Part shown: positions 24,291 through 32,613 of the stretch, one piece after another | How the letters are laid out: the number at the start of each line of letters is the position of its first letter | Numbering within the stretch: position 1 is the stretch's first letter | Assembly: GCF_009846755.1 (NCBI RefSeq) | Contig: NZ_AQOR01000028.1 | Coordinates: 1-51,794, forward strand | Direction: 5' to 3' | Source of the DNA: Alcanivorax sp. S71-1-4 | Lineage (GTDB): Bacteria > Pseudomonadota > Gammaproteobacteria > Pseudomonadales > Alcanivoracaceae | Length of the DNA stretch: 51,794 nucleotides | The notes under the pieces: model-generated | Told to the model about the DNA's origin: nothing | Database searches by the model: none | What the model saw: the letters and a program-made list of their open reading frames with translations, nothing else | Translations under genes and position numbers: made by a program

Positions 24291-24542
24291 GTTGAGTTCC
24301 CCGTACCCCGATGGGCACTTTAGGCAAAAAGTGTGACCTGTCCCACAAAATGGTGCGGGCGTGCAGATCACTGGTGCCATCATCCTGACAAACGGCATTC
24401 TTGCGCGCCGGCGTCTCCGCCGAAAGCAGACAATGGCCATAGGTTTTGTAGGCATATGCTTACATTGCCAGGATCGCTTCCCCCCAGCCTGCCAGCCCCG
24501 GGGGCTGCCGTCCGCGACCGGCGCGGCATTTCTGTGTGGTCG

Positions 24543-26489
24543 TCAGCCGTCCTGATCGTCGGTGAACAGGGGCGGCATGGGGCAATCCAGCAGGGTGCAG
24601 ACGGCGCGCAGCAACTCCGCTTCCCTCACCTGCACACGTCCGTCGGCCAGCACGGCGTCGGCGCAGGCATCCACCAGCCCTGCTTTCAGCAGTGGCGTCA
24701 GGCGGGCCAGGCGCATCAATGCACGGGACAGGGCATCCAGCTTGCACTCATTGATGGGCAGCAGTGCCGTGCCGGGCGGCAGCACCGCCGCGCTCAGACC
24801 ATGGAATTGCCGGGTGGCGGTATCGTCGCGGGCCCCGGAGGCATGCACCATGACGGACAGCAGCAGGCGGATATCCGCCGCCAGTGGCCGGTAGCTGCGG
24901 AACGCCACCGTCGGGTTGCGGTGCGCGCCGTGGCCGAGGTGATCGGCCAGGATATGGGTGAGCACGAACTCGAACAGGGTGACACGCTGGTCGGCGCGGA
25001 TCAGCGCGTCCAGGCGTGCCAGCAGCCGGTCGCGGTCTGCCTGTGGCGCCTGTTTGAGTGCCGGGATGGCCAGGTCTGCCAGCGGCAGCCGCAGCCGGGT
25101 CCCCAGAGCCTGGACCTGTCGCAGGCGCTGGCTGACGCGCTCTGCCGAGGCGGGCGGCAGCGCCAGGGTGTCGAGCAGCGGGCCGGGTTCACCCTCGGAG
25201 ACACTGAGGACCAGGGCGTACATCACCAACTCGGCTTCGTCGCTGCGATGCAATGCGGTGCGCAGAGACTCGGGGATGGATTCATGAATACGGCGCGCAT
25301 ACCCCAGATGGGCCGGCGTCACGGTGCCCACGGTCGCGGCGGCGTGCACTGCCGATGGCACGGTGGCCGCCAGGGGGGTGGCTGTTTCGGCGAACGCATG
25401 TGCCTGCGCCGGTGTGGTGCCGGAAGCCGTTGCCGTTGCCGTTGCTGGTGCTGGTGCTGGTGCGGCGGCGCGCTGGCGGGCATCGACCCGTGCCCGCGCC
25501 AGCCATGGCGTGCCCAGTGCGGCGAGTCGTTCGTCCACGCTCGGGTGGGTGGCCAGCAGGCCGCGCAACCGGAAGGTCAGCGTTTCACCAAAGCACATGT
25601 GGCTCATGTCCTCGGCATGGCGGCTGTTCAGGTGCGAGCCCTCGCCGTTGCGGATGCGGATCAGGGCACCGGCAATGCCGGCCGGATTGCGGGTGAACTG
25701 TACCGAGCCGGCATCGGCGAGCAATTCGCGTTGGCGCGAAATGGCCGCCTTGATCAGCCGGCCGAAGAACAGCCCGATGTAACCGATCACCATCAGCGCC
25801 AGCCCGGCCACGACCAGCAACCCGGCACCGTTGTTGCGGCTGCTGCGGGCACTGGCAGCGCCATGGCGCACGCTGTGCAGCAGGAATTCGCCGGTTTTGC
25901 CGATCGCGAGAATGCCGGCCAGTGCGGCGATCAGGCGCAGGTTCAGGCGCATGTCGGCATTGAAGACGTGGCTGAACTCGTGGGCGATCACACCCTGTAA
26001 TTCATCGCGATCAAGTTGCTGCAAGGCGCCCCGCGTGACGATCACGCTGGTTTCCGTGGGGCGGAAGCCGGCCACCAGGGCATTGATGGCCGGTTCGTTG
26101 TCGAGCACAAACAATTGCGGCACCGGAATGCCGGAGGCGATGGCCATTTCCTCGACCACATTGACCAACTGCCGCTCGTCGGCGAGACGCGTGTGCGGGT
26201 CGATGCGGCGTGCCTGCAACATGCCGGCCAGTGCCGCGCCTCCGCCGCGCAGTTGCCAGAAACGCAGTGCGCTGCCCCCGGCCACTATCAACAGAGTCGC
26301 GCCGGCGATCCACAGGGCGGGCGGGGAGCCCAGCCAGGCTGTCAGGGTGATTGGCTGCGCCAGCCATTGCCAGGCCAGCAGGCAGGCGAGGTTCACCGCC
26401 GCCATGGTCAGCAGCAGCGCCAGCGTGAAGTAGGCCACCAGCAGGCCCGTGCGCCGTCGCGCGCGGGTCTGGTGCTCGAAGAAATTCAT
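24543..26489 (-). CDS. M48-family membrane metallopeptidase with C-terminal TerB-like region
   Basis: The 648-residue inner-membrane protein has two N-terminal helices (about 15-40, 58-73), the zinc motif HEFSH near residue 170, further helices after it, and the late glutamate-containing RQRELLADAGSVQFTRNP typical of HtpX/M48B. An Ala/Pro/Thr-rich linker follows, encoded partly by hexamer repeats. Then comes a helical C-terminal half of about 240 residues ending in VDACADAVLADGRVQVREAELL, which resembles TerB-like domains. M48 peptidases of this type are paired with LemA, and lemA is directly upstream here with an 11-bp gap. The likely role is membrane-protein quality control. Confidence 0.88.
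   Translation of the reverse strand: MNFFEHQTRARRRTGLLVAYFTLALLLTMAAVNLACLLAWQWLAQPITLTAWLGSPPALWIAGATLLIVAGGSALRFWQLRGGGAALAGMLQARRIDPHTRLADERQLVNVVEEMAIASGIPVPQLFVLDNEPAINALVAGFRPTETSVIVTRGALQQLDRDELQGVIAHEFSHVFNADMRLNLRLIAALAGILAIGKTGEFLLHSVRHGAASARSSRNNGAGLLVVAGLALMVIGYIGLFFGRLIKAAISRQRELLADAGSVQFTRNPAGIAGALIRIRNGEGSHLNSRHAEDMSHMCFGETLTFRLRGLLATHPSVDERLAALGTPWLARARVDARQRAAAPAPAPATATATASGTTPAQAHAFAETATPLAATVPSAVHAAATVGTVTPAHLGYARRIHESIPESLRTALHRSDEAELVMYALVLSVSEGEPGPLLDTLALPPASAERVSQRLRQVQALGTRLRLPLADLAIPALKQAPQADRDRLLARLDALIRADQRVTLFEFVLTHILADHLGHGAHRNPTVAFRSYRPLAADIRLLLSVMVHASGARDDTATRQFHGLSAAVLPPGTALLPINECKLDALSRALMRLARLTPLLKAGLVDACADAVLADGRVQVREAELLRAVCTLLDCPMPPLFTDDQDG
25426..25461. 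repeat. Coding hexanucleotide tandem repeats
   Basis: (GCCGTT)x3 is followed directly by (GCTGGT)x3 inside the M48 gene. On the coding strand these specify the Ala-Pro and Ala-Thr dipeptide linker. Copy-number change would keep the frame and only alter linker length. Confidence 0.75.
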
Positions 26490-26500
26490 CGCGGCTCAGC

Positions 26501-27091
26501 TCAGAACTGGACCTTCGGTGCCTTGCGGGCTTCCGGTGTCTCGATATCAAGCAGTTCGGCGTGCTGGAAGGTGCCGCCGAACAGGCCTGCAACGATGTTG
26601 TTCGGCACCTGTTCGCGGTAGGTGTTGTAGTCCATCACCGCATCGTTGAACGCCTGCCGGGCAAAACCGACCCGGTTTTCGGTGGAGGACAGCTCTTCCA
26701 TCAGTTCGGCAATGCTCTGGTTCGCTTTCAGGTCCGGGTAGTTTTCCGAGACGGCGAGGAAATTCGCCAGTGAACCGGACAGCATGGATTCTGCTCGGCC
26801 GAGCCCGGTAATGGCCCCGGCGTCGTCCGGTTTGCTGCGCGCCGCCTGGCGTGCGCTCTCGGCCTGGTTGCGGGCTTCGGTGACACGGCTGAGGGTGTCC
26901 TTCTCGTGCGCCATATAGGCGCGCGCGGCTTCGACCAGATTCGGGATCAGGTCGTGGCGGCGCTGAAGTTGCACGTCGATCTGCGCAAAGGCGTTCTTGA
27001 ATCGGTTGCGCAGCGTGATCAAACGGTTGTAGACGGAGATGGCCAGCACCACGATCAGTGCGGCAATCCCGAGGAAGAGAAACGTACCCAT
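26501..27091 (-). CDS. lemA: LemA family protein
   Basis: The 196-residue product has one N-terminal membrane helix (about 4-20) followed by the LemA helical bundle: YNRLITLRNRFKNAFAQIDVQLQRRHDLIPNLVE, then YPDLKANQSIAELMEELSSTENRV and ARQAFNDAVMDYNTYRE. These are the standard conserved blocks. The N-terminus is probably outside the cell membrane's inner face and the bundle periplasmic or cytoplasmic depending on topology, which is unsettled for the family. It forms an operon with the M48 peptidase. Confidence 0.95.
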   Translation of the reverse strand: MGTFLFLGIAALIVVLAISVYNRLITLRNRFKNAFAQIDVQLQRRHDLIPNLVEAARAYMAHEKDTLSRVTEARNQAESARQAARSKPDDAGAITGLGRAESMLSGSLANFLAVSENYPDLKANQSIAELMEELSSTENRVGFARQAFNDAVMDYNTYREQVPNNIVAGLFGGTFQHAELLDIETPEARKAPKVQF

Positions 27092-27262
27092 GGCAACTCC
27101 CGATCGGCAGAGATAGCTGTGTCGCTGAGGCTAGCTGATGCGCGCAGTGGCGCCCAGACCATTCAGCCGCTCAATGCTGCCACGCGGGGGTAAAAACGGC
27201 GACACCGCTGCAGCAGGCGGTTGAAAACACCCGCATAAACAGCAGTGTCGCGATGCGGCAGG

Positions 27263-28162
27263 TCAGGCGATGGTGCCGAGCACACCGACCGGCACGTAAT
27301 GATCCACCAGCAGTGCTGCAAACAGCACGAACAGGTAGGTAATGGAATAGCCGAAGGTTTTCATCGGCGTGCGCGGATCGTTGCCGAACCGCAACCGGAT
27401 TGCGTGCAGCATGAAAATCACGCCGAGCACGACGGCGGCGACCAGATAGATCAGGCCACTCATGCCGGTCAGGTAGGGCAGCAGCGATGTCAGCAGCAGC
27501 AGGATGGTGTAGTACAGCACGCTGGTGCGGGTAAACGGGATGCCGTGTGTGACCGGCAGCATCGGGATTTCTGCCTTGGCGTAGTCATCGCGGCGGTGAA
27601 TCGCCAGCGCCCAGAAGTGCGGCGGCGTCCAGACGAAAATGATCAGCACCAGCAACCAGGCGTACGGGTGCATTTCACCGGAAACCGCGGTCCAGCCGAG
27701 CAGGGGCGGGATAGCGCCGGCCAGGCCGCCGATGACAATGTTCTGCGGCGTTGCGCGTTTGAGGTACAGCGTATAGATGAACGCGTAACCGACAAAACCG
27801 AACAGGGTCAGCAGTGCGGTAAGACGGTTGACCATCTGATCCAGGATCAGCATCGACAGCGCGGCAAGGATCACCGCAAAGGTCACGGCCTTGCGGGTGT
27901 TCAGGCGGCCGGTAACGATCGGCCGCTTTTCCGTGCGCGCCATCACCGCATCGATTTTCTGGTCCATGATCTGGTTGATGGCCGCCGACGCCATCATCGC
28001 CAGTGTCAGGCCGAAAAATGCCGGCACCAGCGTGCGCAGCGGCACCATGCCGGGCGGATCAGTGGCGAGGAACATGCCGGCAATGGCGGTGACCATCAGC
28101 AGCAGCACCACGCCGGGCTTGGTCAGCGCGAGGTAATCGCGCCAGCCTGTCGTCTCAGACAT
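27263..28162 (-). CDS. ctaB: Protoheme IX farnesyltransferase (heme O synthase)
   Basis: UbiA-family prenyltransferase that adds farnesyl to heme B to give heme O, the first step to heme A for cytochrome oxidase. The 299-residue product has about nine helices. The first Asp-rich motif is NQIMDQKIDAVMARTEKRP, and the second loop is HRRDDYAKAEIPMLP. The start at 28162 (MSETTGWRDYLALTKPG) matches the family, with upstream in-frame codons rejected. It overlaps ctaA by 8 bp, so heme O and heme A synthases are translationally coupled. The flanking oxidase genes support the role. Confidence 0.96.
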   Translation of the reverse strand: MSETTGWRDYLALTKPGVVLLLMVTAIAGMFLATDPPGMVPLRTLVPAFFGLTLAMMASAAINQIMDQKIDAVMARTEKRPIVTGRLNTRKAVTFAVILAALSMLILDQMVNRLTALLTLFGFVGYAFIYTLYLKRATPQNIVIGGLAGAIPPLLGWTAVSGEMHPYAWLLVLIIFVWTPPHFWALAIHRRDDYAKAEIPMLPVTHGIPFTRTSVLYYTILLLLTSLLPYLTGMSGLIYLVAAVVLGVIFMLHAIRLRFGNDPRTPMKTFGYSITYLFVLFAALLVDHYVPVGVLGTIA

Positions 28163-29222
28163 CCGGCTGCCTCCGCTCGGGCTGTATGGAAATGGCACGC
28201 AGGAACAGCACCAGCGTGACCAGCAGTACCACCGCGCCAAAGTTATGCGCCACCGCCACGTTCAGCGGCACACGGAACAACACGTTGCTTACCCCCAGGG
28301 CGAACTGGGCCAGCACCACGGCGCCCAGTGTCAGGCCGAGGTTGCGGTACAGCGCACAGCGTGCCCGCCGCACCACGCGGAACGCCAGCAGCCCCACCAC
28401 CAACAGGGTGGCAATGGCGCCGAAGCGATGCATCACGTGGATGGTAGTGCGCGCGTCGTTCTCCAGCACGCCGAATTCGAAATCTTCACCGTCATGATCA
28501 TGCCCGAAGAACGTGAAGGCATCGGCGAAGTTGATGTGCGTGGTCCAGCCGTCCTCGCAGATCGGCAGTTCGGTACAGACCACGGCAGCGTAGTTGGCGG
28601 TGGTCCAGCCCCCGAGCGCAATCTGCAGGATCACGATGACCAGTGCCGTGATGCCCAGCGGTTTCAGTGAGCGCACGTCGCAGTCGTTACGGAAATGCGG
28701 CCAGCGGAACAGCTTGGCCGCCAGCCAGCAGAGCAGGGTGATGGTGGAAAAGCCGCCGAGCAGGTGCAGCATCACGATGGTGGGGTGCAGCCCCATGGTG
28801 ACGGTCCATTTGCCGAGTATGCCCTGGAAGATGACCAGGGCCAGCAGCACGCTGGGCAGCACCAGTGGCTGGCCGCTTTGTTTGCGATTGCGCCAGGCAA
28901 GCGCGGCAATGATCAGGATCATCAGGCCCAGCAGGCTGGCGAAGTAGCGGTGTACCATTTCCGGCACGGCCTTGTGGGCTTCGCGGTAGGTGCCCGGCTG
29001 GATCTCGTTTTTCGAATTGACGTAATCCATCGCCTTGCGCACATCCATGTGGCCGTAGCAGCCTGGCCAGTCTGGACAGCCCAGGCCGGCGTCGGACAGG
29101 CGTGTCCAGGCGCCGAGCATGATGACACCTGCGGCAAGCAGGATGGTGATAATCACCAGACGACGTTGCCAGATGAGCGCACGGGGCATGGCGGGCATGC
29201 TGCGGTGTGGGGTATCAGACAT
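28155..29222 (-). CDS. ctaA: Heme A synthase (CtaA/COX15)
   Basis: Converts heme O to heme A by oxidising the C8 methyl group, using a second heme. The 355-residue membrane protein shows the duplicated four-helix architecture, the first-loop TRLSDAGLGCPDWPGCYGH with the conserved cysteine pair, and the histidines of EMVHRYFAS, MLHLLGG, VMHRFGA and VAHNFGA that ligate or position the hemes. The start at 29222 is 4 bp from the stop of the upstream SCO-like gene. It is in the minus-strand operon SURF1 - SCO-like - ctaA - ctaB. Confidence 0.96.
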   Translation of the reverse strand: MSDTPHRSMPAMPRALIWQRRLVIITILLAAGVIMLGAWTRLSDAGLGCPDWPGCYGHMDVRKAMDYVNSKNEIQPGTYREAHKAVPEMVHRYFASLLGLMILIIAALAWRNRKQSGQPLVLPSVLLALVIFQGILGKWTVTMGLHPTIVMLHLLGGFSTITLLCWLAAKLFRWPHFRNDCDVRSLKPLGITALVIVILQIALGGWTTANYAAVVCTELPICEDGWTTHINFADAFTFFGHDHDGEDFEFGVLENDARTTIHVMHRFGAIATLLVVGLLAFRVVRRARCALYRNLGLTLGAVVLAQFALGVSNVLFRVPLNVAVAHNFGAVVLLVTLVLFLRAISIQPERRQPDV

Positions 29223-29226
29223 GGGA

Positions 29227-29838
29227 TTAGCCTATTGCTGAGCCTTTCAGGGTGCGCTTGAGATCGTCACGGATGTTGTCCGCCTCAAGCAGCGTGGCAT
29301 CCTGGTCCGGGTGGGTCGGATACCACATGAAAATCATGCCGTCCGGGCTGATCAGGAAAATATGACCGGCGGCGGAGGTGTCCGGTTGCATGGCGTCATG
29401 CAGCCGGGTCTTGATCACATTGGCGTCGGCGCGCACTTCGGTCATGCCGGCGACGTTGTCGTCCAGAAAGGCGCGCAATGCGGTGTCGGGCTCGGCGGTA
29501 TGGATGATCAGCCGGCGCACGCGGTGTGCGTCGCGATCCAGTGACAGGCGCAGCTGACGGATCAGGTAAAACAGGCCGTTCTTGCAGGCGTCGTCGCAGC
29601 TGCCGTTGGCGACGTAGGTCAGGCTCCACTGGCCGGCCATGTCTTCGCTGGTATAGGGCGCACCGTTTTCATCACGCAGGTCGAGGGTGTCGACGCTGAC
29701 GTGCGGCACGATCAGTGTGCCCTTGTTCAGGCGTGGCAACTCGTCCGGGTTGATCAGGAAGCGGCCAGCCAGAAAGAAGGCGACAAACACGCCGACGATC
29801 AGGCCCAGTATCAGAAAATTCTTGCTCCGTTCCTGCAT
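29227..29838 (-). CDS. SCO-like thioredoxin-fold membrane protein of the oxidase locus
   Basis: The 203-residue product has one N-terminal membrane helix (about 8-27). The soluble domain shows SLTYVANGSCDDACKNGLFYL, with a CxxxC pair at C81 and C85, and a later histidine H159 before IFLISPDGMIFMWY, in the place where SCO proteins keep their metal histidine. Proteins of this type are commonly found between SURF1 and ctaA in gammaproteobacteria and are usually annotated as hypothetical. I infer a copper-transfer or thiol-redox role in CuA/CuB assembly, parallel to the SCO1-like gene at 1.6 kb. It is in tight operon with SURF1 and ctaA. Confidence 0.82.
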   Translation of the reverse strand: MQERSKNFLILGLIVGVFVAFFLAGRFLINPDELPRLNKGTLIVPHVSVDTLDLRDENGAPYTSEDMAGQWSLTYVANGSCDDACKNGLFYLIRQLRLSLDRDAHRVRRLIIHTAEPDTALRAFLDDNVAGMTEVRADANVIKTRLHDAMQPDTSAAGHIFLISPDGMIFMWYPTHPDQDATLLEADNIRDDLKRTLKGSAIG

Positions 29839-29875
29839 GACCCTACCTGTACCTCAACGCTGCGATGCCGGCCGT

Positions 29876-30610
29876 TCAGGCGACGTCCTGCGGGCGGCGC
29901 CGGACGCTGACAACGATGTAGAAGATCACCACGGTGGCGGCGAGGCCGAACCATTGCACGGCATAGGCGCGGTGGCGTTCCGGTGTCATCACCGTGTCCA
30001 GCCAGACGCGCGGCAACTGTTCGCCCTGCTCCAGAGTGGCATCCGGATCGACCCGGATCTCGAAGGGCGCCAATTCTACCCCAAGTAGTGGCGCAATGGC
30101 TCCCATTTCCACCTTCTGCACGCGCAGTGGCCAGGTGGGCTGTGACAGATCGTCTTCGGCCAGTACAAAGGTGCGCGGGCTGTACACGTAGGTGCGGCCG
30201 ACCACCGTGGCAGGGCCCTCGATGGGCGGGATGTCGGGCAACACGTTGCGGTCGGGCCCCCGCGGAATCCAGCCCCGGTTGACCAGCACCCACTGGCCGT
30301 CGTCGCTGCGCAGCGGCGTCAGCAGGTGATAGCCGGCCACGCCATTGAGGGTACGGTTATCCAGCAGGATGTTGTGGCGGTTGTCGAATTCGCCACGGGT
30401 TCGCACCGGATAGTGATTGTTTTCGTCCAGCGCCAGCAGGGAGGCCAGGGTCTGGTCACCCTGGGCCAGGCGTTCACTGTAGGCGGCCAGCGCGCGGGCC
30501 TTGGTATTGCCCCGGTCGAGCTGCCAGAACGCGGCTTTCAGGCACACGGCAGCGACCACCAGCATGGCCAGCGTCGCCACCAGGCCGGGACGGAACTGAC
30601 GTGTTGCCAT
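29876..30610 (-). CDS. SURF1 family cytochrome oxidase biogenesis protein
   Basis: SURF1 proteins help insert heme a into cytochrome c oxidase subunit I. The 244-residue product has the two flanking membrane helices (about 10-28 and 213-232) and the family motifs FWQLDRGNTKARAL, GWIPRG and YAVQWFGLA. It is the first gene of the minus-strand assembly operon and is divergent from the DUF2909 gene, with 155 bp between them. Confidence 0.94.
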   Translation of the reverse strand: MATRQFRPGLVATLAMLVVAAVCLKAAFWQLDRGNTKARALAAYSERLAQGDQTLASLLALDENNHYPVRTRGEFDNRHNILLDNRTLNGVAGYHLLTPLRSDDGQWVLVNRGWIPRGPDRNVLPDIPPIEGPATVVGRTYVYSPRTFVLAEDDLSQPTWPLRVQKVEMGAIAPLLGVELAPFEIRVDPDATLEQGEQLPRVWLDTVMTPERHRAYAVQWFGLAATVVIFYIVVSVRRRPQDVA

Positions 30611-30765
30611 GCGTTTCTCCAGGGCCGCGGTGGGGTGGTTGCTTGCCGGCGCGCCGCAGCGTCTGGCGCGTCTGATGTCACTGATGGCTCGCCGGAGCGG
30701 TCAGCACAGGCGGTTTTTCGGCAGCCTGTTACAATGGGCGCCTATTGTACACAAGGGTATGCGTT

Positions 30766-31023
30766 ATGTGGTGGGTAAAGCTGGTGGTGCTGTTGTTGCT
30801 TGCGGCGGTGGTGGTATCGCTGTTCCGGGGGCTCACGGCACTGGTGAAGGGGCAGGGGCGCGAAGGCAAGACGGCGCGCGCGCTGACCTGGCGGGTCATC
30901 TTTTCAACGGCAGTGCTTGGCTTCCTGTTCCTGTCGATGTACATGGGCTGGCTGAAGCCGCACGACGTGAATCCGACCACACGTGGTGGTGTGCCGATTG
31001 AGCAGAAGACAACGGCTGAATGA
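30766..31023 (+). CDS. DUF2909-type twin transmembrane protein
   Basis: The 85-residue product has two membrane helices (about 4-25 and 43-62) separated by a basic loop VKGQGREGKTARAL. Small proteins of this DUF2909 type occur next to SURF1 and oxidase genes, suggesting a structural or assembly role in the oxidase; this is by association. The ATG at 30766 (MWWVKLVV) gives the family-like start; an in-frame ATG at 30745 adds only seven residues. A strong bidirectional terminator follows. Confidence 0.78.
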   Translation: MWWVKLVVLLLLAAVVVSLFRGLTALVKGQGREGKTARALTWRVIFSTAVLGFLFLSMYMGWLKPHDVNPTTRGGVPIEQKTTAE

Positions 31024-31035
31024 GGTGAATGCCAC

Positions 31036-31072
31036 AAACAGAAAGGGCGCCGTGAAGGCGCCCTTTCTGTTT
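31036..31072. terminator. Strong bidirectional terminator
   Basis: A perfect 16-bp stem (31036-31051 with 31057-31072) has a 5-nt loop, flanked by AAAC on one side and GTTT on the other. It sits between the convergent DUF2909 and ctaE genes and can terminate both. Confidence 0.9.
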
Positions 31073-31088
31073 GCCGGGGAGGCTGGCG

Positions 31089-31973
31089 TCAGAGCCAGTA
31101 CACCGCGACGAACAGGAACAGCCAGACCACGTCCACAAAGTGCCAGTACCAGGCCGCGGCTTCCCACGCGAAGTGGTTTTCCGGGGTGTAGTGGCCTTTC
31201 AGCACGCGCAGGAAGGTAACGATCATGAAGATCGTGCCCAGGAAAACGTGCGCGCCGTGGAAGCCGGTCATCAGGAAGAACAGTGACCCGTAAATGCCCG
31301 CGTCGATGGTCAGGCCCATGTGGTAGGCGTGAACGTACTCCAGTGCCTGCAGGCCCAGGAAGATCACGGCCAGCACGATCGTGGCAGCCTGGAACGCGAT
31401 GACCTTGCCGCGCTGGTTGGCCAGCAGGGCGTGGTGAGCGATGGTCAGCGTGATGGAGCTGGTCAGCAGGATCGCGGTGTTGATCGCCGGCAGGCCCCAG
31501 GCGCCCATGGCGGCGGTGGTGCGGCCATCCGGCGCGACCAGCAGCGGCCACATGGCCTGGAAGTTCGGCCACAGCAGTTCGTGTGTCATCGCATTGCTGC
31601 CGGCGCCGCCGAGCCACGGCACGATCAGCCAGCGGGTGTAGAACAGTGCACCGAAGAAGGCGCCGAAGAACATGACTTCCGAGAAGATGAACCAGATCAT
31701 GCCCTGACGGTAGGAACGGTCCATCTGGTGGCTGTGCAGGCCGCCCAGGGATTCCTTCACGGTGTCGCGCCACCACATGAACATGACGCCGATCATCCAC
31801 AGCACGCCGATGGCGAGGATGACGCCGCCGAGCTTGCCATCGTTCTGTACCTTGTCGGTGTGTTGCTGGATGAAGTTGGCGCCGCCAACGGCCAGCAGCA
31901 GCAAGCCGATAGAACCCATCAGCGGCCAGGGGCTGCTCTCGGGGACGTAATACTGTGTTGTTTTCTCAGCCAT
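31089..31973 (-). CDS. ctaE: Cytochrome c oxidase subunit III
   Basis: Core subunit of the aa3-type oxidase. The 294-residue product has seven helices. Recognisable segments are YYVPESSPWPLMGS at the start, HSHQMDRSYRQGMIWFIFSEVMFFGAFF, GFHGAHVFLGTIFM and the C-terminal AWYWHFVDVVWLFLFVAVYW. It is the last gene of the ctaC-ctaD-ctaG-ctaE unit and is closed by the strong terminator at 31036-31072. Confidence 0.97.
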   Translation of the reverse strand: MAEKTTQYYVPESSPWPLMGSIGLLLLAVGGANFIQQHTDKVQNDGKLGGVILAIGVLWMIGVMFMWWRDTVKESLGGLHSHQMDRSYRQGMIWFIFSEVMFFGAFFGALFYTRWLIVPWLGGAGSNAMTHELLWPNFQAMWPLLVAPDGRTTAAMGAWGLPAINTAILLTSSITLTIAHHALLANQRGKVIAFQAATIVLAVIFLGLQALEYVHAYHMGLTIDAGIYGSLFFLMTGFHGAHVFLGTIFMIVTFLRVLKGHYTPENHFAWEAAAWYWHFVDVVWLFLFVAVYWL

Positions 31974-32007
31974 GCCTGTGTCTCCTGGAAACCTGTCTGC
32001 TCAGTGC

Positions 32008-32580
32008 TCAGCGAGCGGCAACCTCGCCAGCCCTGCCGCTTGCGCGGTCAGTGATGTCGAATAGGGTGTAGGACAACGTGATCGTGGTGACATGCTTCGG
32101 GATCGACGGATCGATGTAGAAGATCATCGGCATCACCTGTTCGCTGTGTGCCGCCAGCGGTTGCTGGTCGAAACAGAAGCACTGTGTTTTCTTGAAATGG
32201 CTGGCGGCCAGGCCTGGCGCCAGAGACGGAATGGCCTGGCTGATCATGTCCCGGTCGGTGTCGTTGCGGACGCGGAAGTTCACGGCCTTGATCTCGCCGG
32301 GATGCACCCGCACCGAACGTTCCATCGGTTCAAACAGCCACGGCATGTGCGGGTCGTTGCGGGTGACGAACTGCACCAGCACCGAACGATCCTCGTCCGC
32401 TTCCATTCCTTCCGGCACGTGGGTAATGGCAGCGCTGTTGGTCTTGCCATTCAGGCCGGTAATGTCACACAACACGTTGTACAAGGGCACCATGGCGAAC
32501 GCGAACACGAACATGCCGGCCACGGTCAGCACCAGTTTCTTGATGATCCTGCGGTTTCGCTGGTCAAGATTCTCGCTCAT
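32008..32580 (-). CDS. ctaG: Cytochrome c oxidase assembly protein CtaG/COX11
   Basis: Membrane-anchored copper chaperone that delivers copper to CuB in subunit I. The 190-residue product has one N-terminal helix (about 14-36) and the Cu(I)-binding motif QCFCFDQQPL in the periplasmic domain, followed by PMIFYIDPSIP and a conserved TLSYTLF strand. It lies between ctaD and ctaE, the standard order. Confidence 0.96.
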   Translation of the reverse strand: MSENLDQRNRRIIKKLVLTVAGMFVFAFAMVPLYNVLCDITGLNGKTNSAAITHVPEGMEADEDRSVLVQFVTRNDPHMPWLFEPMERSVRVHPGEIKAVNFRVRNDTDRDMISQAIPSLAPGLAASHFKKTQCFCFDQQPLAAHSEQVMPMIFYIDPSIPKHVTTITLSYTLFDITDRASGRAGEVAAR

Positions 32581-32613
32581 GGTGCCCTCCTCTTTACAAA
32601 AACGGGTGCAACG

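Noticed and set aside
24448-24463. Near-palindrome GTAGGCATATGCTTAC as an operator
   Set aside because: Two of 16 positions are mismatched, it is 158 bp from the nearest start, and there is no second copy. I mention it only under the adjacent gene.
24333-26000. 555-codon plus-strand frame opposite the M48 peptidase
   Set aside because: Cys/Gly/Gln-rich low-complexity translation; the minus strand carries HEFSH and full M48 features.
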